Source of the DNA: Candidatus Electryonea clarkiae
GTDB lineage: Bacteria; Electryoneota; Electryoneia; Electryoneales; Electryoneaceae
Assembly: GCA_030765455.1 (NCBI GenBank)
Contig: JAVCCM010000041.1
Span: 62,001-126,000, forward strand
Reading direction: 5' to 3'
Length of the DNA stretch: 64,000 bases
The notes under the pieces are model-generated. The model was not told the origin of the DNA and made no database searches. It saw only the letters and a program-made list of their open reading frames with translations. Positions 18,002 to 26,044 of the stretch are shown piece by piece. Both the position numbers and the translations under genes were made by a program. The number at the start of each line of letters is the position of its first letter. The first letter of the stretch is position 1.

Positions 18002-19126
18002 ATGAACGACCCAAGAACATTTGAATTGGCAAAACTGCTGGTTAACTATTCCTGCGATATTCAACCGGGCGATAAGGTGTTGATTGAAACCTACGACACT
18101 CCTCCTGAATTCATTGATGCACTCATAAAAGCAGTATATGAAGCGAAAGGTTTTCCTGTTCTGGATTTGAAATATGCTCGTTTGATTCGAACTCTGATCA
18201 AAGGAGCCTCAAAGGAAAGTCTCGAAGTAATAAAAGATGCTGAATTATATCGTATGAAAAACATGGATGCATTTATTGGTGTTCGTGGCATTTATAACAC
18301 CAAGGAGATGGGCGACCTGACCTCTGAGCAGAATAACCTGATGGGCTCCGACTGGTTTAAACCGGTGCATCTTGAAGAACGAGTTCCCAATACCAAATGG
18401 GTTGTTTTGCGCTGGCCCACACCCCAGATGGCAATGATGGCGAACATGGCGACAGAAGCATTTGAAGATTATTATTTCAGGGTCACTGCTGGTGTTGATT
18501 ACAAGAAAATGTCGGAAATGATGAACCCTGCGGCAGAATTCATGAGAAATGCCGACAAGGTACACATAACCGGACCGGGAACCGACTTGACATTCTCCAT
18601 TAAAGATATCGGAGCGGTAAAATGCGATGGTACGCGGAATATTCCCGATGGTGAAGTCTATAGCTGCCCGGTCAGGGATAGTGTAAACGGCGTGATCAGC
18701 TATAATACTGCATCATCTTACCACGGCTTTACATTCAAAGATGTCGTTTTAAAGTTTGAGAACGGAAAAATAATTGATGCAACCGCAAACGATACCAAAC
18801 GATTAAATGAGATTTTCGATACAGACGAGGGAGCGCGTTACATAGGCGAATTTGCGTTAGGCTGCAACCCGGAAATTAATTTTGCGATGGATGAAATTCT
18901 GTTCGATGAAAAAATCGGCGGCTCGTTCCATTTCACCCCGGGAAACGCCTATGATGAAACAGACAACGGAAATAAAAGCGCAGTTCATTGGGACCTGGTA
19001 TGTATCCAAACCCCGGAGTACGGCGGGGGGGAGATCACAATCGACGGAAAACTGATCCGGAAAGATGGTTTGTTCGTACATCCGGCATTTGAAGGATTGA
19101 ATCCGGAAAACCTTCTGAGAAAATAA
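18002..19126 (+). CDS. M29-family aminopeptidase
   Basis: A 374-residue metallo-aminopeptidase of the thermophilic (AmpS/AmpT) M29 family, cytoplasmic, releasing N-terminal residues from peptides. Family marks include LVNYSCDIQPGDKVLIETYD at the N-terminus, the metal-ligand region GEFALGCNPEI, and DEKIGGSFHFTPGNAY. The final HWDLVCI block carries another ligand His. AAGGGG precedes the ATG. It is a single-gene unit between terminators. Substrate range cannot be inferred. Confidence 0.92.
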   Translation: MNDPRTFELAKLLVNYSCDIQPGDKVLIETYDTPPEFIDALIKAVYEAKGFPVLDLKYARLIRTLIKGASKESLEVIKDAELYRMKNMDAFIGVRGIYNTKEMGDLTSEQNNLMGSDWFKPVHLEERVPNTKWVVLRWPTPQMAMMANMATEAFEDYYFRVTAGVDYKKMSEMMNPAAEFMRNADKVHITGPGTDLTFSIKDIGAVKCDGTRNIPDGEVYSCPVRDSVNGVISYNTASSYHGFTFKDVVLKFENGKIIDATANDTKRLNEIFDTDEGARYIGEFALGCNPEINFAMDEILFDEKIGGSFHFTPGNAYDETDNGNKSAVHWDLVCIQTPEYGGGEITIDGKLIRKDGLFVHPAFEGLNPENLLRK

Positions 19127-19160
19127 GTAATTATATGTTGAAAGATGAAAATTTGGGAAG

Positions 19161-19186
19161 CCCGGCTTACTTTTTAGCCGGGTTTC
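19161..19186 (+). terminator. Rho-independent terminator
   Basis: The stem CCCGGCT (19161-19167) pairs with AGCCGGG (19176-19182) across an eight-base loop, followed by TTT. It lies 34 bp after the aminopeptidase stop. Confidence 0.8.
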
Positions 19187-19279
19187 TCATGTTAATTGTT
19201 AATCACCTTGAACGTATCATAACATGGTTCCTATATTTCAATCAGATCATCAGACGATTCAATTTACCGGGAGACGGAG

Positions 19280-21136
19280 ATGAGTATTAGCAAATTAGTA
19301 TATATGTCATTTGCTTTGATATTTACGTTTGTTATAATTAACTGTTCAAAAGATGAGGATAGCCCCTCACAGCCTGTCAATGAGGCACCCTTTTTTCCGT
19401 CCAATCCCTCACCGGCAGATTGTACACTCGAGGTTGAACCGGATGTTGTTCTTACATGGAGCTGTCAAGACCCGGACAATGACTCATTAACCTATTTTCT
19501 TCATTTCGGTCAAACTCTACAGCCTCCGGTCGTTCAGGCTGGACTGGAAGATACATTTTATACGATTGAAGACCTTGAACTTGGCGCTAATTATTACTGG
19601 AAAGTCGTAGCACATGACAACAACGGTCACCTGACATCAGGTCCTGTCTGGTTGTTTACCACCAGAGGTAACGCGCCTCCTTTCCAACCTACTTCTCCTG
19701 TCCCGGCTGACAGTCAAACAAATGTTGGTTTAATCAACACGGAGTTGCGTTGGATTAGTGGTGATCCGGACAATGATGTACTTAGTTTTGATATCTATTT
19801 TGGTACAAATTCCCGACCATCCCTGCTGACTTCAGGATATCATGATACTTCCTACACAATTCATGATTTATTATCGAACAACACTTATTACTGGAGAATT
19901 GTAGCATGGGATTCTGAAGACAATACCATATCAAGCCCTACTTGGTCTTTTTCTACCCCAACTGTCACATCCTGGATGCAAACCTATGGAGGCGATGATG
20001 ATGAATGGAGTCAATGCATAAGAAGCAAACCCGGTGGTGGATACTTGTTGGCAGGCGGAACAAAATCTTACGGAAATGGGGGCGCCGATTTTTGGCTGTT
20101 GTCCATCGACAGCGATGGAAATGAAGAATGGAGTCAAACCTATGGCACTGCGAACGATGATTACGTTGGTTCGAAATTTGATTTCACCCCGGATGGAGGA
20201 GTAATACTTGCCGGATACACGCGGATAAATAATGAAGAAACAAATACATTCCTTGTTAAGACCGATGCTCAGGGAAATGAAGAATGGACACAAACTATAG
20301 ATAATTATGAAAATAATGAATTCTGGAGTATTCAAAACAGCGATGATGGAGGATATTATATTGTTGGCAGAAATCAGTCTGAGAACGAAGATCAATATTA
20401 CGTATGGTTAGTAAAATCTGATTCTGATGGTGAACCTGTTTGGGAAACATCATTTCATGCTGATGAATCGTATAGTTGGGGATATGATATTCTTGTCATG
20501 CCAGATAATGATATACTTATTTTAGGTAACATGGATCATCCAGGAAGCGATTCCTGGCTGATAAATGTATCACCTCTTGGCTTGGAAAATTGGCGTAAAC
20601 AGCTTGAAGATGTTTTCTTATGGGGGCGTCGTATGGTCTCTACATTTGATGGAAATATCTCAATTGTTGGTGACAGTCGTTTTGATAGCAGGCTTGGTGT
20701 TAGTATTACTAAGACTGATATCAATGGTAACCATATCTGGGGAAGATTCCTTACCCCTGATGAGATGGATGAGCGGGGTACAGGAATATGTCAAACCTCA
20801 GAAGGTGGTTATATTGTAACAGGATATTCTGAATCCGATTCTCATGAAAGATTAGAAATTGTTCTTTACAAACTTGATGTTTCAGGAAATGTAACCTGAC
20901 GGCGCGTTTATGGAGGAGATAATAGCGATTCAGGTTGGGATGTCATTCAAACCACTGATGGTGGATATCTTATTGCTTGTGATTCTGAATCCTATGGTGC
21001 AGGATTAAGCGATTGTTTATTAATTAAAACCGATGAATTGGGAAATGTTGATGAACTGAACTCAGGTTTGCAGATAAATTCCGATCAATCTGTTGAATCT
21101 ATTCCACGAAGATATCACAGTATAGATAATCATTAG
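19280..21136 (+). pseudogene. Propeller lipoprotein interrupted by in-frame TGA
   Basis: The frame starts at 19280 (GGAG upstream) with a lipoprotein signal (FVIINC, lipid Cys near residue 23). Two fibronectin-III-like domains follow, then tandem propeller blades of the form GGYLLAGG...DFWLLSIDSDGNEEW. A TGA at 20897-20899 ends the 539-residue product at DVSGNVT, but the frame continues for 78 codons (RRVYGGDNSDSGWDV, TTDGGYLIA, DCLLIKTDELGN) to TAG at 21134-21136. Every earlier blade has Trp at this point, so TGG to TGA is the simplest change. The truncated lipoprotein may still be made, missing its last blade. TGA ends many other genes here, so general recoding is unlikely. Confidence 0.85.
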
Positions 21137-21226
21137 AATCTATAACGTATGGTATAATATTTCTTTAAAAACATATTTTAACAGAATCCTCTTTATTTTA
21201 TATGTCTTCAATATCGTGGCGGCAAT

Positions 21227-21550
21227 ATGTTTGGATTAATAGGAATTTTGGTTGATGGGGCGATTTTCTGGTTTATTACTGTTTTTGTCAGTCAGCAACA
21301 CCGGTTGATATGGTGGGAATTTATCTTATGGATATTACTTGCCAAAGCAGGAAATTTCCTTGTCCTCATTGCCTCTGAGTCGATGGGCGAAATTATATCG
21401 CCCATTTTAAGCACTGTCCTCTTCTGTGGAATTATGTATTTTGCCCTGCATTATCGATTTCATATACACAGTCTTAAAGAAAAGAACTTAATAGTCTCAG
21501 TGTACCTTGTATATAAAATTATTGTCTGGGGTTTTGTTATTGCATCATAA
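21227..21550 (+). CDS. Small integral membrane protein, unknown
   Basis: A 107-residue protein with about four hydrophobic segments (LIGILVDGAIFWFITVFV, IWWEFILWILLAKAGNFLVLIA, ISPILSTVLFCGIMYFAL, VSVYLVYKIIVWGFVIA). It has short loops and no signal peptide. I do not recognise the family. The ribosome site is weak, so the start is uncertain. It converges on hutH with only 22 bp between stops. Confidence 0.6.
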   Translation: MFGLIGILVDGAIFWFITVFVSQQHRLIWWEFILWILLAKAGNFLVLIASESMGEIISPILSTVLFCGIMYFALHYRFHIHSLKEKNLIVSVYLVYKIIVWGFVIAS

Positions 21551-21572
21551 AAACATTGGGTAAATAATTCAA

Positions 21573-23102
21573 TCAATATGTTTTAAGTTCCCCGATTTCA
21601 TTTTCTACAGCATTGAGAATTTGAAGTTTCTTGACTGCATCCATCATATTGTTGTGGTCGGTAAATAATGGTCTGTCAATATCAAGGTGTTCCACGACTT
21701 CTCTGACTGATGAATGTGCTGCTGAAGTACCTTTACCTGGAGTAAACTCTCTGAAATCGAGAGCTTGGGCGGCTGCGATTAATTCGATTCCAAGAACTCC
21801 AAAAGCGTTCTCAAGTATTTGCCTGGTTTTTAACACAGTGTTCCAACCCATACTGACAAAATCCTCCTGGTCGGCAGCGGCTGGAATGGATTGTATACAT
21901 GCCGGGGCTGACTGGATACGTTGCTCGACAATCAGCATATCGGCAGTGTATTGACTCAACATGTGTCCCGAAAACATTCCTGCTCCCGCGGTCAGGAATG
22001 CAGGAAGCCCTACACTCAAGGCAGGGTGTAACAGGCGATTTAGGCGGCGTTCAGACATAACGCTGACCATGGTGATCGAAGCTCCTACCATGTCGAGAGG
22101 AAGGCTAAGGGGTGTTCCCTGAAAATTGGCGCCGGATAATACCACGTCATCTTCAGGTACGAAGATCGGGTTATCACCAACACCATTTAATTCGACATGG
22201 AACTGCTCTTTTGTCCATTTCAAGTGATCACGAGCAGCACCAATAACCTGTGGGGTAGAGCGCATGCTGTAAGCATCCTGAACCTTAACTTTCATCTTTC
22301 CTGTAATTAAATCCGAACCATCGACTACCTTCCTGATATTAGCTGCGCTTGTCACTGCGCCGGGAAAGCCGCGTAATACATGAAGACGGGGATCATAGGG
22401 TTTCATGTTGGCAAGCAACGCTTCCAAAGACATTGCGGCTGCGATTTCAGCCTGTTTAAACCAACGTTCCGTATCAAAAACAGTCATACATCCGACAGCG
22501 TCAATGAAGTTACTGCCATTTATTGATGCCAGTCCGTCACGCACTTCCAGTCCGGGTATTGCAATACCCGCTTTGTCCATCGCCTCACGAGTAGGCATTC
22601 TTTCGCCGTTATAGAATGATTCGCCTTCACCCATCAGGGATAAAGCGATCTGTGACATTGGCGCGAGGTCGCCGCATGCTCCCACACTGCCTTTCAGGCA
22701 AACCACAGGGGTAACACCTTTGTTCAGCATGTCCACATACGTTTGGGTTATTTCAATACGGTTTGCAGAGTGTCCTTTTGACTGCACTGCAATACGAGTA
22801 AACATCGCGCCACGAACATAATCAACTGGCATCGGTTCACCAATTCCGGCAGCGTGGTTATAGATAAGATATTTTTGAAAGTCTTTGGTTTGTTGTTCAT
22901 CGAGTACGATCTCAGAAAATTCACCAATGCCGGTGTTGACCCCGTACATTACTTCTTTTGCTTCTACTTTTCGCTCAAGGAAAGTGCGACAAGTTTTTAT
23001 GCGTTCGATTGCATCCGGATGCAGTTCGACCTTTTCATGATCTCGTGCAACCTTGACGACGTCTTCGATTGTCAGCTTCGTATTGCCAATGTAAACAGAC
23101 AT
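21573..23102 (-). CDS. hutH: HutH-like aromatic amino-acid ammonia-lyase with Ala-Cys-Gly triad
   Basis: A 509-residue MIO-type lyase, expected to deaminate histidine to urocanate. YGVNTG (Tyr53), HAAGIGEP (His83), SINGSNF and QEDFVSMG match the family active site. His83 and the Glu of QED favour histidine over phenylalanine. The cofactor-forming triad, normally Ala-Ser-Gly, reads Ala-Cys-Gly at residues 142-144 (GSVGACGDLAP); Cys143 is codon TGC at 22674-22676. A Ser-to-Cys change at this position in the Pseudomonas enzyme was reported to keep activity, so this one may be active. QEDF also replaces the usual QEDH, marking a divergent subgroup. TGGAGAG precedes the ATG. hutU and hutI are not in the window. 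Confidence 0.9.
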   Translation of the reverse strand: MSVYIGNTKLTIEDVVKVARDHEKVELHPDAIERIKTCRTFLERKVEAKEVMYGVNTGIGEFSEIVLDEQQTKDFQKYLIYNHAAGIGEPMPVDYVRGAMFTRIAVQSKGHSANRIEITQTYVDMLNKGVTPVVCLKGSVGACGDLAPMSQIALSLMGEGESFYNGERMPTREAMDKAGIAIPGLEVRDGLASINGSNFIDAVGCMTVFDTERWFKQAEIAAAMSLEALLANMKPYDPRLHVLRGFPGAVTSAANIRKVVDGSDLITGKMKVKVQDAYSMRSTPQVIGAARDHLKWTKEQFHVELNGVGDNPIFVPEDDVVLSGANFQGTPLSLPLDMVGASITMVSVMSERRLNRLLHPALSVGLPAFLTAGAGMFSGHMLSQYTADMLIVEQRIQSAPACIQSIPAAADQEDFVSMGWNTVLKTRQILENAFGVLGIELIAAAQALDFREFTPGKGTSAAHSSVREVVEHLDIDRPLFTDHNNMMDAVKKLQILNAVENEIGELKTY

Positions 23103-23289
23103 TTATCTCTCCAGCCTGATGTTTAATATTATTAAAGTCGGGTAATCCCGCGAAATATCCACTTCGTATATGACTTGGTGGTACGACAGTATTTCGAGGA
23201 ATACCATATCTGGTAAGCTAATCATATAGCTCCCCGATTGTGCGCTTAATGTATAATGTAATGCAATTCGCAAAAATACCGGGCAACAG

Positions 23290-23319
23290 AAAGCCGCCCC
23301 GAAGCGAGACAGCTTTTTT
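23290..23319. terminator. Possible terminator hairpin
   Basis: AAAGCCGCCCC pairs with AGACAGCTTT (with G-U pairs on the minus-strand RNA) around a six-base loop. The T-run is on the plus strand, while the adjacent RNase Y gene reads on the minus strand, so its use is uncertain. Confidence 0.4.
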
Positions 23320-23344
23320 GAATATTAGAATTATTTAACCGGTA

Positions 23345-24910
23345 TTACTTTGCATATCCGATGGCACGATATTCACGTATCACAGTCACACGAATTTGTC
23401 CCGGATATTCCAATTCAGCCTCAATTTTTTCTGCAATATCATTAGCTAATGCTTCCGCCACAGCATCACTAACTTTTTGATTTTCAACAATTACTCTTAT
23501 TTCTCGTCCAGCCTGTATAGCGAATACCCTGTTAACTCCATCAAATGAAGTTGCAATTTCTTCAAGACTTTCCATCCTTTGAATATAATTCTCAAGAGTT
23601 TCACGCCTTGCACCAGGACGTGATCCGCTGATTGCATCAGCCGCCTGAACCAATACAGATATTGGATTATTAAACGGTGTATCTTCGTGATGAGCTGCTA
23701 AAGCATTTTGAATAACAGGTCCCTCGCCATACTTTTTAAGCAGGTCCAGCCCGAGTTGCACGTGTGTTCCTTCAGCCTCACGATCAATTGCCTTTCCAAT
23801 GTCATGGAGAAGACCTGCTCTTCGAGCTTTCTTTCCATCGAGCCCCAATTCAGAAGCCATCAGCCCGGAGAGGTGTGCCACTTCGACTACGTGTTTAAGT
23901 ACGTTTTGTCCATAACTTGTACGATAGTGAAGCCGTCCAAGATATTTTACCAGTTCAGGACGTACGCCATGTACATTAGCTTCAATCAGTGCATTCTGAC
24001 CCAGTTCGAGGACACGTTCCTCGAGTTCTTTCTTTGCTTTTTCAACGATTTCTTCGATTCTACCCGGGTGGATTCGACCGTCATTGATCAATTTCTCTAA
24101 TGATATCCGCGCGACTTCACGGCGATAGGGATCAAAGCTGGAAAGGATGACAGCTTCTGGAGTGTCATCGACAATAATATCTACCCCGGTTGCGGTTTCA
24201 AGAGCGCGAATATTTCTGCCTTCCCTGCCAATGATTCTTCCTTTGATTTCATCATTTGGAAGACTAAGTGCAGTGACGGTATTTTCAGAGGAATGGTCCG
24301 CCGCGCTGCGTTGAATCGCCTGGATGATAATTTCTTTTGCTTCACGATTTGCCTCAAGGCGGGCTTTGTCTCGCATCTGTTTGACTTGCTCAGCAGTCTG
24401 ACGCCGGGCTTTGTCGATCAAAGTTACCTTAAGTTGTTCCAATGCCTCTTCACTGCTCATCCCGGCAATTTTCTGGAGCTGTTGTTCCTTATCATCAACA
24501 ATTTGTTTTAGTCGCTCTTCTTTGCCATTAATCGACTGGTAAGCGCGGTTTAACTCTTTGTCTTTATCGCGTTGCTCTCTCTCTGTCAGACGTATTCGTT
24601 CATAGCGCTTGTTAAGAGTGACTTCACGATCTCGAAGTTTCCGTTCAAGTGATCTGGTTTCATTATTCTTTTTATTATGCTCTTTATCCTGTTCATATTT
24701 CAGTGCAAGTGCTTCATCTCGTGCCTCGAGCAGTTTTTCTTTCTTTAATGATTCAGCTTCTTTATTGGCAGTTTCAATAATACTTTCGGCTTGGTTCTCC
24801 TCTGTATGTTTTTTTGAACGATCTGATAAAGATTTTATAAAGTGTGCTGAAACTGTACCAACAATTATTCCAATAACTCCTGCAATTATGATAAATATAA
24901 ATGTATCCAT
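23345..24910 (-). CDS. rny: Ribonuclease Y
   Basis: RNase Y is a membrane-anchored endoribonuclease that starts mRNA decay. An N-terminal membrane helix (FIFIIIAGVIGIIVGTVSAHFI) is followed by a long charged coiled coil (about 30-200). A KH domain contains GRIIGREGRNIRALE, and an HD phosphohydrolase domain has the catalytic HD in LLHDIGKAID. The 521-residue length matches the family. AGGAGA precedes the ATG at 24910. It is downstream of the 6S-like RNA and separated from it by a terminator. Confidence 0.97.
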   Translation of the reverse strand: MDTFIFIIIAGVIGIIVGTVSAHFIKSLSDRSKKHTEENQAESIIETANKEAESLKKEKLLEARDEALALKYEQDKEHNKKNNETRSLERKLRDREVTLNKRYERIRLTEREQRDKDKELNRAYQSINGKEERLKQIVDDKEQQLQKIAGMSSEEALEQLKVTLIDKARRQTAEQVKQMRDKARLEANREAKEIIIQAIQRSAADHSSENTVTALSLPNDEIKGRIIGREGRNIRALETATGVDIIVDDTPEAVILSSFDPYRREVARISLEKLINDGRIHPGRIEEIVEKAKKELEERVLELGQNALIEANVHGVRPELVKYLGRLHYRTSYGQNVLKHVVEVAHLSGLMASELGLDGKKARRAGLLHDIGKAIDREAEGTHVQLGLDLLKKYGEGPVIQNALAAHHEDTPFNNPISVLVQAADAISGSRPGARRETLENYIQRMESLEEIATSFDGVNRVFAIQAGREIRVIVENQKVSDAVAEALANDIAEKIEAELEYPGQIRVTVIREYRAIGYAK

Positions 24911-24956
24911 GAAATAATTCTCCTATGACCAGCCAATAGCTGGCATAATTATATAT

Positions 24957-24976
24957 AAAAGTCCTGAAAAAGGACG
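24957..24976 (-). terminator. Minus-strand hairpin terminator before rny
   Basis: On the minus strand GTCCT pairs with AGGAC around a five-base loop and is followed by TTTTATATAT. It would stop transcripts from the 6S-like RNA and zapA before rny. Confidence 0.6.
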
Positions 24977-25009
24977 CTTCAATGAAACAAAACTGTCATC
25001 TTTGACAAA

Positions 25010-25196
25010 AAGAAACCCTGCATCATCCCAACGGCAAGAAGAGAGAACCGTACTATGTACGGTGGGTGTCCTCCCACCCGTGTTGGGCTTCCCCTGTGCA
25101 TAAATGCAGAAATGGGGCCTGTCCGTCACGGCTGGCGCCGAACTCCCAATAAAAAAGTGTTGGTTCTTCTTTTGAACCGATGGTGATATGCAGGGA
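25010..25196 (-). ncRNA. ssrS: Probable 6S RNA
   Basis: On the minus strand an RNA of about 180 nt is closed by a perfect 8-bp stem, CCCTGCAT (25195-25188) with ATGCAGGG (25023-25016), followed by TTTCTTTTTG. Inside are GGTTC/GAACC, TGCAT/ATGCA, GGTGGG/CCCACC and GTAC/GTAC helices separated by open regions. The pattern suits a long rod with a central bubble, as in 6S RNA, the RNA-polymerase-binding regulator. It lies just downstream of zapA, the position of ssrS in many bacteria. I am sure of a structured RNA; the 6S identity rests on size, closing stem and synteny. Confidence 0.65.
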
Positions 25197-25340
25197 TCAA
25201 ATATCTATAAAAATACTACGTTTTCTTCACACCTTGAAGAAATTACGGATAAATATCGAGCTTAGCAATCATTTGCACTGATAAAATCAAGTTGCAACTC
25301 TTGCTGTCTTTACGGAAATGTTCCGACATGAATCAAAGTG

Positions 25341-25637
25341 TCAATCGCTTAAACTCTGTTCCAACGCCTCAGTGTACGATCTCACTTTTTCATGATAATC
25401 AGAAACAAGACGATCTTTTTCGTTCTGCAATGAGAACAGTTCGTCCGCAATATTCAACGCTGCCAGTATTGCGATTTTTTGCGATGAATCTATTCCCATC
25501 GAATCCTGTATCTCGCGCATCTTACTGTCAACATAACTACTTATAGCACGAATATACTCATCGTCTTCAACAGTGGCACGTAAAGAATACTCTCTGTCGA
25601 ATATTTCAACTTTGACCACACGGTCTTTATTTCTCAT
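25341..25637 (-). CDS. zapA: Cell division protein ZapA
   Basis: ZapA binds FtsZ and bundles its filaments at the division ring. The 98-residue protein starts VVKVEIFDREYSLRA, the typical ZapA beta-strands, continues with the globular part ending MGIDSSQKIAILAALNIADELF, and finishes as a coiled coil. AGGACG precedes the ATG. It lies between the zapB-like gene and the 6S-like RNA, all on the minus strand. Confidence 0.93.
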   Translation of the reverse strand: MRNKDRVVKVEIFDREYSLRATVEDDEYIRAISSYVDSKMREIQDSMGIDSSQKIAILAALNIADELFSLQNEKDRLVSDYHEKVRSYTEALEQSLSD

Positions 25638-25713
25638 TGACCGTCCTATTTAAAAATAATAACGCACTTTCAGGAGGTGTTCTCAAATCGACCCAAATAC
25701 ATACACCTTCGGT

Positions 25714-25971
25714 TTAGAAGTTCTCCAGTTTTTCCAGCAAACCGGCGACCTTCGTTCTGATCTTCTCGTCTTTCTCGATATCTCTTGTGTCTTCTTTCGC
25801 TGTTTTCAGATCGAGAGACATTTGCTCAAACGCTGCGGCTTTCTCGTTATATTCTTCCTGCAGTACTTCAAGTCTGTTCTTGAGATCAGAGTTTTCCTGC
25901 TTCAGCGTTTCGACTCTTTCAAGAACAATTGTTATTTTATCCTCTAACGCCTTAAACGCTTCAAATTCCAT
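25714..25971 (-). CDS. ZapB-like coiled-coil division protein
   Basis: An 85-residue, almost entirely coiled-coil protein (ITIVLERVETLKQENSDLKN, then LEVLQEEYNEKAAAFEQM) with no membrane segment. Size, heptad pattern and position directly upstream of zapA suggest a ZapB-type partner. Coiled coils score poorly for homology, so this rests mainly on context. AGGATAATAA precedes the ATG, and pheT lies upstream. Confidence 0.8.
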   Translation of the reverse strand: MEFEAFKALEDKITIVLERVETLKQENSDLKNRLEVLQEEYNEKAAAFEQMSLDLKTAKEDTRDIEKDEKIRTKVAGLLEKLENF

Positions 25972-26044
25972 TTATTATCCTGCTTTCTGTTTAAATCCTT
26001 GATTAATTAGAACCTTTAACAAAATACCTCGATATAGTTAAAGG

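Noticed and set aside
19931..20395. 154-residue minus-strand hydrophobic frame
   Set aside because: It is the shadow of the Asp/Gly-rich propeller repeats on the other strand.
24923..25129. 68-residue minus-strand frame downstream of zapA
   Set aside because: It lies over the structured RNA and its terminator, and it is Cys/Pro-rich with no family resemblance.
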